This document shows positions 1 through 6,167 of a stretch of DNA of 8,699 nucleotides, in pieces (position 1 is the stretch's first letter; each line of letters starts with the position of its first letter). The notes under the pieces were generated by a model. The model searched no databases. It was not told where the DNA came from and worked only from the letters and a program-made list of their open reading frames with translations. The stretch covers positions 1-8,699 of the forward strand of contig DATAPE010000302.1 of NCBI GenBank assembly GCA_036265345.1, in the 5' to 3' direction. Both the position numbers and the translations under genes were made by a program. This DNA is from DATAPE01 sp036265345 (GTDB taxonomy: Bacteria > Actinomycetota > CADDZG01 > WHSQ01).

Positions 1-2
1 AC

Positions 3-242
3 TCGGCCGAAGGTGCGGCGGAGTCGACATCGCCGATCCCCGAGAGCGCAGAGTCGACGTTCTTCCACACGAGCCATCGATCAGACACGCGACTGAGTCT
101 GCGTAACAAGGGAAGCCAGGGGGACAAGCGCTCTTCAGCTGATGCTTCCACACACCCTCCTGACGGTCTCTTGATGATCGGCGATCTTCGGCTGCGCGTT
201 CATCCTGCGCCTGCCCCGCCCCGGAAGGAGCGGCAGCACTAG
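3..242 (+). CDS. Possible C-terminal tail of a protein entering from the left edge (partial, doubtful)
   Basis: A frame is open from the window edge for 79 codons to TAG at 240-242. The first twenty or so codons are Ser/Ala/Glu-rich with mostly G or C in third position, as expected for a polar C-terminal tail in a GC-rich genome. The later part is Arg/Pro/His-rich and has no recognisable domain. The stop lies 87 bases before the first sulfotransferase, so if real this would be the gene upstream of that operon. A competing minus-strand frame is open over the same bases, so the call is weak. No function can be assigned. Confidence 0.25.
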   Translation, partial: SAEGAAESTSPIPESAESTFFHTSHRSDTRLSLRNKGSQGDKRSSADASTHPPDGLLMIGDLRLRVHPAPAPPRKERQH

Positions 243-263
243 GATACGAGTGAATCAGAGCCC

Positions 264-300
264 TCTTAGCGCTCGACGGACCCCCGCTAAGAAGAGCGCT
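264..300 (+). promoter_or_regulatory. Two mutually exclusive hairpins in the leader of the sulfotransferase operon
   Basis: TCTTAGCG (264-271) pairs perfectly with CGCTAAGA (285-292), an 8-bp stem with a 13-base loop. The overlapping AGCGCTC (268-274) pairs perfectly with GAGCGCT (294-300), a 7-bp stem with a 19-base loop. The two stems share bases 268-271, so only one can form at a time. The element ends 12 bases before the Shine-Dalgarno of the first sulfotransferase. No U-tract follows, so it is not a normal intrinsic terminator. The pairing is seen directly; a regulatory role is inference. Confidence 0.35.
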
Positions 301-329
301 GACACGTCGCCAGGGAGGTCTCAGCATCC

Positions 330-1148
330 ATGATCGATAGCCAGGTCCTTCGCCGGGCGCGTTTCCGCAGCAAGATCTTGCGACGGCCCACAGTGTGGGC
401 GAGACATCTCGGGATACAACCGCAGGACGTCATCCTGGCGAGCTATCCCCGCTCCGGCACCACGTGGATGCGTTTCCTTCTGTCAGAGGCCCTATCGGGT
501 CGGTCCGCGGAGTTCAAGGCGATCAGGCGGATCGTTCCTTACGTGGGTCAACACCGCAAGGCGGTGCCCATCCTGCCGGGCGGCGGCAAGATGATGTACA
601 GCCACGATCTAGCGAGCAAGGACGCAACCCAACGGGCGATCTATGTAGTCCGGGACGTGCGCGACGTGGCTCTGTCGGAATACAAATGGCAGCAACGCAT
701 CGGCGTCTTCGATGGCGCCCTCGACCCTTTCATCAGAGATTTCGTATCGGGCCGGGGAAATCCATTCGGCTCGTGGGGCGCTCATGTCGATTCATGGGTC
801 CAGGAGGACCGGATCGCAGACAACCGCCTCAAGGTGGTCAAGTTCGAAGACCTAAAGCGCGACGCGAACAGCGTCCTGGCTTCGGTTCTTGGATTCTTGA
901 ACGTGACCTTGACGGAGGCCGAGATCCAACAAGCAGTGGAGAGCAACTCGGTGGAGATGATGCGCCAGAAGGAGGACCGCGCTCCGGAAGGCTCCTTCAA
1001 GAAACGGGTGGTCAAGCGGAACGTTCGGTTCATCAACGCCGGCTCGGTCGGTCAATGGGAGAAGAGTCTGAGCCCGGCGCAGGAACGGCTTATCGAGGCG
1101 GCATTCGCGCCCCAATTGCAGCGACTCGGCTATGCCCTTCACTCCTGA
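330..1148 (+). CDS. PAPS-dependent sulfotransferase, cytosolic SULT-like (Sulfotransfer_1 type)
   Basis: This 272-residue protein should transfer sulfate from PAPS to a hydroxyl or amine of a glycan, lipid or small molecule, at the cytoplasmic side. The PAPS 5'-phosphosulfate loop PRSGTTW is at residues 40-46. The 3'-phosphate-binding segment YVVRDVRDVALSEY is at 105-118, with Arg108 and Ser116 at the usual eight-residue spacing. His92 in YSHDL is placed like the catalytic base of SULT enzymes. FGSWGAHVDSWV (146-157) and KVVKFEDL (168-175) are typical of the family. The C-terminal segment with NAGSVGQW (236-243) is a variant of the RKGxxGxW motif. The length is normal for the family. The ATG at 330 has AGGGAGG at 312-318, with a slightly long 11-base spacer. 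It heads a three-gene operon; the next gene starts 6 bases after its stop. The acceptor cannot be told from the sequence, but the flippase and ligase nearby suggest a surface glycan or its lipid precursor. Confidence 0.93.
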   Translation: MIDSQVLRRARFRSKILRRPTVWARHLGIQPQDVILASYPRSGTTWMRFLLSEALSGRSAEFKAIRRIVPYVGQHRKAVPILPGGGKMMYSHDLASKDATQRAIYVVRDVRDVALSEYKWQQRIGVFDGALDPFIRDFVSGRGNPFGSWGAHVDSWVQEDRIADNRLKVVKFEDLKRDANSVLASVLGFLNVTLTEAEIQQAVESNSVEMMRQKEDRAPEGSFKKRVVKRNVRFINAGSVGQWEKSLSPAQERLIEAAFAPQLQRLGYALHS

Positions 1149-1154
1149 CGGCAG

Positions 1155-1769
1155 ATGACCGCCGCTCGCGCAGGACGGGTCATCGCGGTGCTGGGTCCCG
1201 ACGGAAGCGGAAAGTCCACCTTCTCTGACGCTCTCGTGGCGGGACCGCTCGGGGGACAGACAATCATGAGGCTCCACCACCGGCCGGGGGTATTCGCCTC
1301 CAGGACGCCGAGCGGAGTCCCGGTCACCGAACCGCATGCAGGCACCCCTTACGCGAGGTCGCTGTCGCTGGCCAAGCTTCTGTTCCTATTCATGGATTTC
1401 AGGATCGGTTGGTGGACCCGGATCAAGCCGTTCGTCAGGCGAGGCGGATGGGTCGTGTGGGAGCGCCCCTGGTGGGACATCTCGATCGATCCTGCGCGCT
1501 ACCGGCTGCAGGGCACCAGGGGTGCGGCGCGGGTGCTGGGGGCCGCACTTCCGGCCCCCGATCTCGTCATCGTCCTCGAGGCCCCCGTCGAGGTGCTTCT
1601 GGCGCGCAAACGCGAGGTGTCAGAGGCTGAGCTGACCAGGCAAACCGAGGAGCTACGTCACGTGGTCCCATCCCACGTACGGACCACGTTCCTGGACTCG
1701 ACTGAACCGATCGCGGTTCTGCTCGAACGGACAACCGGCGCGCTCGACGCGCTGGTGGACCACGCATGA
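1155..1769 (+). CDS. Thymidylate-kinase-like P-loop kinase of glycan-cluster type
   Basis: This 204-residue cytoplasmic protein has a Walker A loop GPDGSGKST at residues 14-22 behind a beta strand (VIAVL). The TMK-like core strand PDLVIVLEAPVEVLLARKRE is at 135-154, followed by a lid-like RQTEELRHVV (162-171). The segment VVWERPWWDISIDPARYR (100-117) sits where TMK-like proteins carry their DR(Y/H) motif. Here the Asp-Arg-Tyr is replaced by Glu-Arg-Pro, while the later DPxRYR block is kept. It is short for a housekeeping dTMP kinase and lies among surface-glycan genes. From memory, proteins of this kind (HxRPG near residue 41, PH near 60, DPxRYR) recur in polysaccharide clusters, often beside a phosphotransferase as here. 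The substrate is unknown; a nucleotide, sugar or lipid-linked precursor are options. It is not an APS kinase by motif. The ribosome-binding site is weak and the gap to the upstream stop is 6 bases, so translation probably depends on coupling. It overlaps the next gene by 4 bases (ATGA). Confidence 0.8.
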   Translation: MTAARAGRVIAVLGPDGSGKSTFSDALVAGPLGGQTIMRLHHRPGVFASRTPSGVPVTEPHAGTPYARSLSLAKLLFLFMDFRIGWWTRIKPFVRRGGWVVWERPWWDISIDPARYRLQGTRGAARVLGAALPAPDLVIVLEAPVEVLLARKREVSEAELTRQTEELRHVVPSHVRTTFLDSTEPIAVLLERTTGALDALVDHA

Positions 1770-2722
1770 GTGCGAATACCCGGTGGGCCCCGGTTCCTCC
1801 GGGGTCATCCCGGTGGCTGCTTCCAACGAACCCGCGGCAAGCTGCCGCGAACAGCGTTCACATCTATCACCCGGTCACCGTCAAGGGTCTCTTGGGCTGG
1901 GAAGCCGCCCGCGCTGCCGCGGCCCTTGGTGGCTTCAGACTGCTTCCAGGCGATTCCGCTCCGCCGATGGAAGTAACCGACATGTTGTCGGACAACGCCA
2001 TCGGCTACCGGTCGCTCGCGGTGGCGAAGGCCAACCATCCGGCGCGTTTCCTCGTCCTTCTTCTTGACGGATCCTGGCATCGCACCGGAGTAGCGAAGAT
2101 GGCATTCGACGAGCAAGGGCGAGTGGCCTTGCGCAAGGAGGCAACGGCGATCGCGGAAGCGACGACGGTGTTGACCGGGCACATCCGGCCTCCGCGCGTA
2201 GAGAGCGTTGCCGACGGTCTGCTGGTCCTCGAGCCGGTCGACTGGCTGCCCCGCGTCGCTCCGTGGAGACTTCCGGGTGAGGTCGCGCGCGAGCTAGGCG
2301 CGTATTCCAAGGTGGCGAGCGCGGCCGGGGGCCCGGACGGCTACGCCGCGCACGGAGACTTCGCTCCGTGGAACCTGCTCCGCACGCGCGACGGTTGGGT
2401 ATTGCTCGATTGGGAACACTCGTCGCGCTCCAGGCCGCCTTTCTTCGATCTGTGGCATTACCTCCTGCAAGCGCACTCGTTGCTGGGACGGCCATCCACT
2501 CGAGCATTGGTGGAAGCGTTGAAGGAACGTCGCGGATGGGTGCGAACTGCGATGGTCGAATACGCGCGAGGCTGCGAGAGGCAACCAGAGGAAGTACCGA
2601 ACTTCTTCGACGACTACATCAGAGCAAGCGCCGACCAACTCGCAGGCAAGAGTGAAAACGAACGGCATGGTCTGAGCGCACGCACGCGGCTACAGCGTCA
2701 AATAACCGGTCTGCAGGGGTGA
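1766..2722 (+). CDS. Aminoglycoside/choline-kinase-fold phosphotransferase (APH superfamily)
   Basis: This 318-residue cytoplasmic protein has a protein-kinase-like fold and should use ATP to phosphorylate a hydroxyl of a small molecule or sugar. The catalytic HGDFAPWN (residues 196-203) contains the Asp198 base and the metal ligand Asn203. It is followed by LLDWE (213-217), the equivalent of the kinase DFG aspartate (Asp215). Then comes the family-typical PPFFDLWHYLL (224-234). Lys111 (GVAKMAF) and Glu125 are candidates for the ATP-contacting Lys-Glu pair. The N-terminal 100 residues are poorly conserved in general and I recognise no motif there. The ATG at 1766 overlaps the stop of the upstream kinase gene as ATGA, strong evidence for coupled translation and a shared pathway. 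An antibiotic-resistance role is unlikely given the neighbours; an acceptor linked to the glycan is more likely, but this is inference. Confidence 0.82.
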   Translation: MSANTRWAPVPPGSSRWLLPTNPRQAAANSVHIYHPVTVKGLLGWEAARAAAALGGFRLLPGDSAPPMEVTDMLSDNAIGYRSLAVAKANHPARFLVLLLDGSWHRTGVAKMAFDEQGRVALRKEATAIAEATTVLTGHIRPPRVESVADGLLVLEPVDWLPRVAPWRLPGEVARELGAYSKVASAAGGPDGYAAHGDFAPWNLLRTRDGWVLLDWEHSSRSRPPFFDLWHYLLQAHSLLGRPSTRALVEALKERRGWVRTAMVEYARGCERQPEEVPNFFDDYIRASADQLAGKSENERHGLSARTRLQRQITGLQG

Positions 2723-2893
2723 AAACGAGCTTGAGGAGGGACCAAAAGGTTAGCCTGGGGGCACACTCCGTCACGAGGAGACCTCGAACCCCTGATGTGG
2801 AGATACCGCTCCGTAACGATGTGCCCAGCCTCGCCTTATCGCACAGCCTCACTCGCGCGCCGTTTGCGACGCTTACCGGAAGCTCGTTGAAGA

Positions 2894-4453
2894 GTGGATG
2901 AATCCCCCGGAGTCGAGGATCTAACCCAAGAATCCGCTGCCGATGTAACCACGCTCGCCAAAGGCGGCGCCCTTCAGATGGTGGGCCGGGTCAGCTCCCG
3001 CGTGCTCGGCTTCGCGTTCATCGCCGTCGCGGTACGGATCCTGGGAGCCAGCAAGTACGGCCTCTTCAGAGAGGTTACGCAGGTCCTATTGATCGCCGCC
3101 ACGCTGGCCCCCGGGGGGTTCCAGTTCGCCGCCGTGCGATTCATCGCGCGTGCGCGAGCATTGCACCGGCCGGGTGCGGTCCGAGGTTCGGCCACGGTTG
3201 CAGTGTGGGGCGGGGCCACCGTCTCGACTTTGGTGTTCATAGGCCTGCTCGTCCTCGCCCAACCGATCGCCAACCACTTCGCGACGGGGGCCAGCAAACA
3301 GACTGACCTGGCGCACCTGCTTCGGCTCGGAGCATTGTTCGTGCCGCTTTATTCGATGACGCTCGTGCTGCTCTACTGCACCCAGGGCTACAGAACCCTG
3401 GTGCCCACGACGGCTGTCAACGATGTTGGTTTGCCGGCGGCGCGCTTCGCCCTCGGGACCGTTGCGATCCTGGCTGGGTTGGAGGTAGCAGGGTTGGTCG
3501 GCGCCCTAGTGCTGGCCTCCGCGCTGGCCTTGCTCGGAGCGCTGTGGTTCTACCGAAAGCTTCTGACGGAAGAAGAAAAGGTTGCGGTTCCCGAACGCGA
3601 GGTGGGACCGATCGTGAGGTTCGCCCTCCTGCTGGGCGCGTCCAATCTCTTCAGCACCCAGTCACTCGGGCTCGGAATCATCCTGCTCGGTATCTACTCC
3701 ACCGATCGCAATGTCGGGCTGTTCGCGATCGCGCTGGCCCTCCAAGCTGCCGGTGGCGTCTTCCTGCAGAGCCTCGTCGGTATCTGGGCGCCCGTGGTCA
3801 CCAAAGTGTATGAAGAAGGCGACATCGCGCGCCTGCAATCGCTCTATCGGGCGATCACGCGATGGATCGTCACGATGGCATTCCCCGTCTACGCGGCCCT
3901 CATGGTTCTCCCCGGATTCTTCGGGCGCCTGTTGGCCGGTCACAACGGGGCCGACGCGGCTCCCCTCATCGTCGTGCTCGCCATAGGGAACATTTTTTAC
4001 GCGGGCACCGGACCTTCAGGACACATCCTCAACATGACCGGGCGACCGCGGGTCACGCTGATCAACTCCATCACGGCCGTCATCGTGTACATCGCCCTGG
4101 GAGCCATAGTCGTGCCGCATTTCGGGGCCATAGGCATGGCTTGGGTTGACGCAGCTATTACCGCCTCCCTTAACCTCACCGTCGTGTTGGAGGGGCGCCT
4201 CCTCGTCGGCGTCCATCCCTTCGGTCGTTCCTTCCTCAAACCCTTGAGCGCAACCGTCACGTTCGCACTGTTTCTGCTGATATGGAGAACGACCCTCGGA
4301 ACGGGACTGGCGATCGACGGCCTGGGTCTCATCATCGGGGTGGCCATCTACATCGGAGTTCTGATGAAGCTCGGCATGGATCCGGAGGAACGTTACGTGT
4401 GGGGACGGATCAAGCAACGGATCCCGATCTTGAACCGGCGGAGTCGCGCGTGA
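2894..4453 (+). CDS. Polysaccharide flippase, Wzx/MurJ-like (MOP superfamily)
   Basis: This 519-residue integral membrane protein has about 12-14 hydrophobic segments spread through its length. It should flip an undecaprenyl-linked oligosaccharide from the inner to the outer face of the cytoplasmic membrane. Family-typical features are the N-terminal LAKGGALQMVGRVSSRVLGF (21-40), the LGASKYGLF turn (50-58), a GGVFLQSLVGIWAPVVTKVYEEGD segment in the second half (287-310), and GHILNMTGRPRVTLINS (376-392). The C-terminal tail is short and basic (KQRIPILNRRSRA). The start is GTG at 2894; an in-frame TGA at 2888-2890 excludes anything further upstream, and the first 20 residues are a polar tail before the first membrane helix. 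The Shine-Dalgarno is weak. It is 171 bases after the phosphotransferase, so it may have its own promoter or be part of a longer transcript. Substrate specificity cannot be read from sequence. Confidence 0.9.
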   Translation: MDESPGVEDLTQESAADVTTLAKGGALQMVGRVSSRVLGFAFIAVAVRILGASKYGLFREVTQVLLIAATLAPGGFQFAAVRFIARARALHRPGAVRGSATVAVWGGATVSTLVFIGLLVLAQPIANHFATGASKQTDLAHLLRLGALFVPLYSMTLVLLYCTQGYRTLVPTTAVNDVGLPAARFALGTVAILAGLEVAGLVGALVLASALALLGALWFYRKLLTEEEKVAVPEREVGPIVRFALLLGASNLFSTQSLGLGIILLGIYSTDRNVGLFAIALALQAAGGVFLQSLVGIWAPVVTKVYEEGDIARLQSLYRAITRWIVTMAFPVYAALMVLPGFFGRLLAGHNGADAAPLIVVLAIGNIFYAGTGPSGHILNMTGRPRVTLINSITAVIVYIALGAIVVPHFGAIGMAWVDAAITASLNLTVVLEGRLLVGVHPFGRSFLKPLSATVTFALFLLIWRTTLGTGLAIDGLGLIIGVAIYIGVLMKLGMDPEERYVWGRIKQRIPILNRRSRA

Positions 4454-4478
4454 TTTGTCTCTTCCCCCAACATCAGGC

Positions 4479-4513
4479 AGCGCTGCTGCGACAGGAGGTC
4501 TCTCATCCACTGG
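4479..4513 (+). repeat. Leader-like copy of the segment before the first sulfotransferase
   Basis: This stretch resembles 295-332, the leader of the first sulfotransferase. Shared blocks, in the same order, are AGCGCTG, then CAGG.AGGTCTC, then ATCCA and TG. The copies differ by small insertions and deletions. In the first copy the AGGGAGG is followed by the ATG start. Here AGGAGG (4493-4498) is followed at the same place by CTG (4510-4512), and no ATG, GTG or TTG lies at a workable distance. It may be a decayed gene start, a conserved leader element or chance similarity. A 10-base palindrome, GCAGCGCTGC, lies at 4477-4486. Confidence 0.3.
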
Positions 4514-4571
4514 AGCCAACCCTTGCTTGCCTTGGTACTCTCGCCCCGGCAGCCGCCACGACCGGTAGGTT

Positions 4572-4606
4572 TCCTGTAAGAGCGGTTGCAGCGCGCAACT
4601 ACAGGA
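4572..4606 (+). promoter_or_regulatory. Imperfect hairpin between flippase and ligase genes
   Basis: TCCTGTA (4572-4578) pairs with TACAGGA (4600-4606), and GTTGC (4585-4589) pairs with GCAAC (4595-4599), enclosing a 5-base loop. Together this is a 12-bp stem with a six-base bulge (4579-4584) on the 5' side only. No U-tract follows, so it is not a classic terminator. It lies 45 bases before the ligase start, inside its probable leader. It could be a processing site, a protein-binding site or a weak attenuator; the function is not shown by the sequence. Confidence 0.35.
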
Positions 4607-4650
4607 TCTGCTCGTGAACGCGGGTACCGACTACCCCGAGGGTGGCTGAG

Positions 4651-6159
4651 ATGGTGAGTTCATCAGAACGATCCTGGCACCGAAGAGCCGGTCCCTCCAG
4701 TATCGCGGGGCGGCTGGCTGGTCAGCTGGCGATCGTCGCGCTGGCGCTAGCGGCCGGTCTTGGGATCGCCGTGGGCTCCAAGTTGGGGCTGCTCATCACC
4801 GGAGCTGCTCTTCTGTTCGCCGCCGCCAGCGTGGGCCTCTTTCAATTCGAGATCCCGCGCTACTCGTTCGGTTACATGGCTATCGAGCTTCCCGCCTTGT
4901 TCATCCTGATCGCGAGCCTGGGCTTGCGGGCACGCACAGCAGAGGATCTTGCCGCCAACCCTCTTGACTTCGTGGGCCTGCTGCGCTTGGCGAGCACAGG
5001 GCTCGCTTGCATGCTCGGAATCATCGCGTGCATCTCCGCGAAACGGATCGAAGGCGAGACGACTACGAACCGGCCGATGCGCATCTACATCATGTACGCG
5101 GTCGTTGCTTGCACCGGGGTCCTCGCCTCGGTAAGCCCCGCGCTGACGGGATACCGGGCATTCGAGGTCGTCGCCGCGATCTTCGTCATTTGCGGTGCTT
5201 ACCGGACGGCCGGCAAAGAAGCTCTGTTGCGGCTCGAGGGATTTCTCTACTGGTGGTGCGTGGTTCTCGTCGGAACGGTTTGGATCGGGGTGGCGGCCTT
5301 TCCCGATCTCACCGTCCAACGCCTCAACAGTCCAATCCCCTACCAGATCCAAGGTGTTTATCCCGGAGTCACGTCCAACACGCTGGGCGAGCTGGCTGTT
5401 CTGCTGCTGTTCTGGTCGGTCGGTCGGGTGATGGCGCCAGCGGTAGAGAGAGGGCCCCGGCGATCGGTAGCCATCGCGATCGCCGTCTTCGGATTCGTAA
5501 CCCTTTTGGGCGCCCAGTACAGGACGGGCTACGCCGCGGTGATGTTGGGGATCGCCATTTTGCTCTTCGTGCGCGGCCGTAAAGTGCTGGCCACGTATGG
5601 AGTCGTAGCGGCGGTGGTCGGGACCATCCTGGGATCGAAGATCGCGACCCAGGCTGCACCGGTGATACTCCGGGGCCAAAACAGCTCGCAGATCACCAAT
5701 CTGAACGGCCGCTTGAACTGGTGGGAGCTCGCGATCCCGATCTGGAAGAAATCACCGATCATCGGGGGCGGGCTCCGAACCGCCAGCCGGTTGCTCGTCC
5801 TGGGTGCGTCGGGGTTCGGCCAGACGAGCACCGTTCACAGCACGTGGGTGGAAGCTCTCGTGGGGACCGGCATTCTGGGAACCGCCGCTCTGGCCGCCTT
5901 CCTTATGGTCTCCATGTGGAGAGCCTTCGTACTTGCGATCCGGCCCCACGCAAGGATCGTTCCGCTCTTGGCCCTCATGACGCTCGCGGTTCGGAGCTTC
6001 ACGGGCGATACGTTCGAGAGTGGGGGTCTCTACTGTTTGATCACCCTCATTTTCGTCATGGGCCTCCGCGACAACTTATTCACTCGAACGTGGGTGCCCA
6101 CCCCAGAAGAGATCGACCATGTCCCCGAGCCTGTCGAAGCCGGCTCGCTGGTGGAATGA
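4651..6159 (+). CDS. O-antigen ligase / polymerase family membrane protein (Wzy_C/WaaL-like)
   Basis: This protein of about 502 residues has many membrane helices and one large extracytoplasmic loop. It should polymerise glycan repeat units or join a glycan to its acceptor at the outer face of the membrane. After a basic N-terminus come helices from about residue 25, then the cytoplasmic-edge segment NPLDFVGLLRLAS (103-115). The large loop carries NGRLNWWELAIPIW (352-365) with Arg354, then the region PIIGGGLRTAS, then HSTWVEALVGTGILG (396-410) with His396 and Glu401. The Arg and His positions match those conserved in the Wzy_C/WaaL family. A GTG at 4642 is also in frame, but the ATG at 4651 has GAGGG (4638-4642) at an 8-base spacing and is preferred. 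Whether it is a polymerase or a ligase cannot be decided from sequence. It lies 197 bases after the flippase, and its stop is 8 bases from the end of the converging sulfotransferase gene. Confidence 0.87.
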   Translation: MVSSSERSWHRRAGPSSIAGRLAGQLAIVALALAAGLGIAVGSKLGLLITGAALLFAAASVGLFQFEIPRYSFGYMAIELPALFILIASLGLRARTAEDLAANPLDFVGLLRLASTGLACMLGIIACISAKRIEGETTTNRPMRIYIMYAVVACTGVLASVSPALTGYRAFEVVAAIFVICGAYRTAGKEALLRLEGFLYWWCVVLVGTVWIGVAAFPDLTVQRLNSPIPYQIQGVYPGVTSNTLGELAVLLLFWSVGRVMAPAVERGPRRSVAIAIAVFGFVTLLGAQYRTGYAAVMLGIAILLFVRGRKVLATYGVVAAVVGTILGSKIATQAAPVILRGQNSSQITNLNGRLNWWELAIPIWKKSPIIGGGLRTASRLLVLGASGFGQTSTVHSTWVEALVGTGILGTAALAAFLMVSMWRAFVLAIRPHARIVPLLALMTLAVRSFTGDTFESGGLYCLITLIFVMGLRDNLFTRTWVPTPEEIDHVPEPVEAGSLVE

Positions 6160-6167
6160 GGGAAGCT

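Larger units (their letters stand above)
1..329. other. Left-edge stretch without a confident gene; upstream leader of the first sulfotransferase
   Basis: No convincing complete gene lies here. On the plus strand one frame is open from the left edge to a TAG at 240-242; on the minus strand one frame is open from an ATG at 327-325 off the left edge. Neither translation resembles a family I know. The plus frame begins with an Ser/Ala/Glu-rich stretch that could be the polar tail of an upstream protein. The last 70 bases hold overlapping inverted repeats (264-300) and a ribosome-binding site AGGGAGG (312-318), 11 bases before the ATG at 330. I see no clear -35/-10 promoter pair. Confidence 0.5.

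Noticed and set aside
1..327. Minus-strand frame from ATG at 327 off the left edge
   Set aside because: It is open for over 100 codons, but the product has no recognisable pattern, and long stop-free frames are common in GC-rich DNA. The sequence left of the window would decide.
395..1228. Plus-strand frame of 277 codons overlapping the first sulfotransferase
   Set aside because: The +1-shifted reading of the sulfotransferase is an Arg/Gly-rich string with no motif, while the other frame carries the complete PAPS-binding signature.
1155..1769. Reading the P-loop kinase as an APS kinase that supplies PAPS to the sulfotransferases
   Set aside because: The GPDGSGKST loop, the PDLVIVLEAP strand and the RQTEELRHVV lid fit the thymidylate-kinase group, and APS-kinase hallmarks are not seen.
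2774..2786. Small hairpin CGAGG/CCTCG with a three-base loop in the gap before the flippase
   Set aside because: A 5-bp stem with no U-tract is expected by chance in GC-rich DNA.
4747..5679. Long minus-strand frame of 310 codons inside the ligase gene
   Set aside because: It is a GC-rich antisense shadow of a well-supported membrane protein; the product is a Arg/Gly/Asp-rich low-complexity string with no domain.
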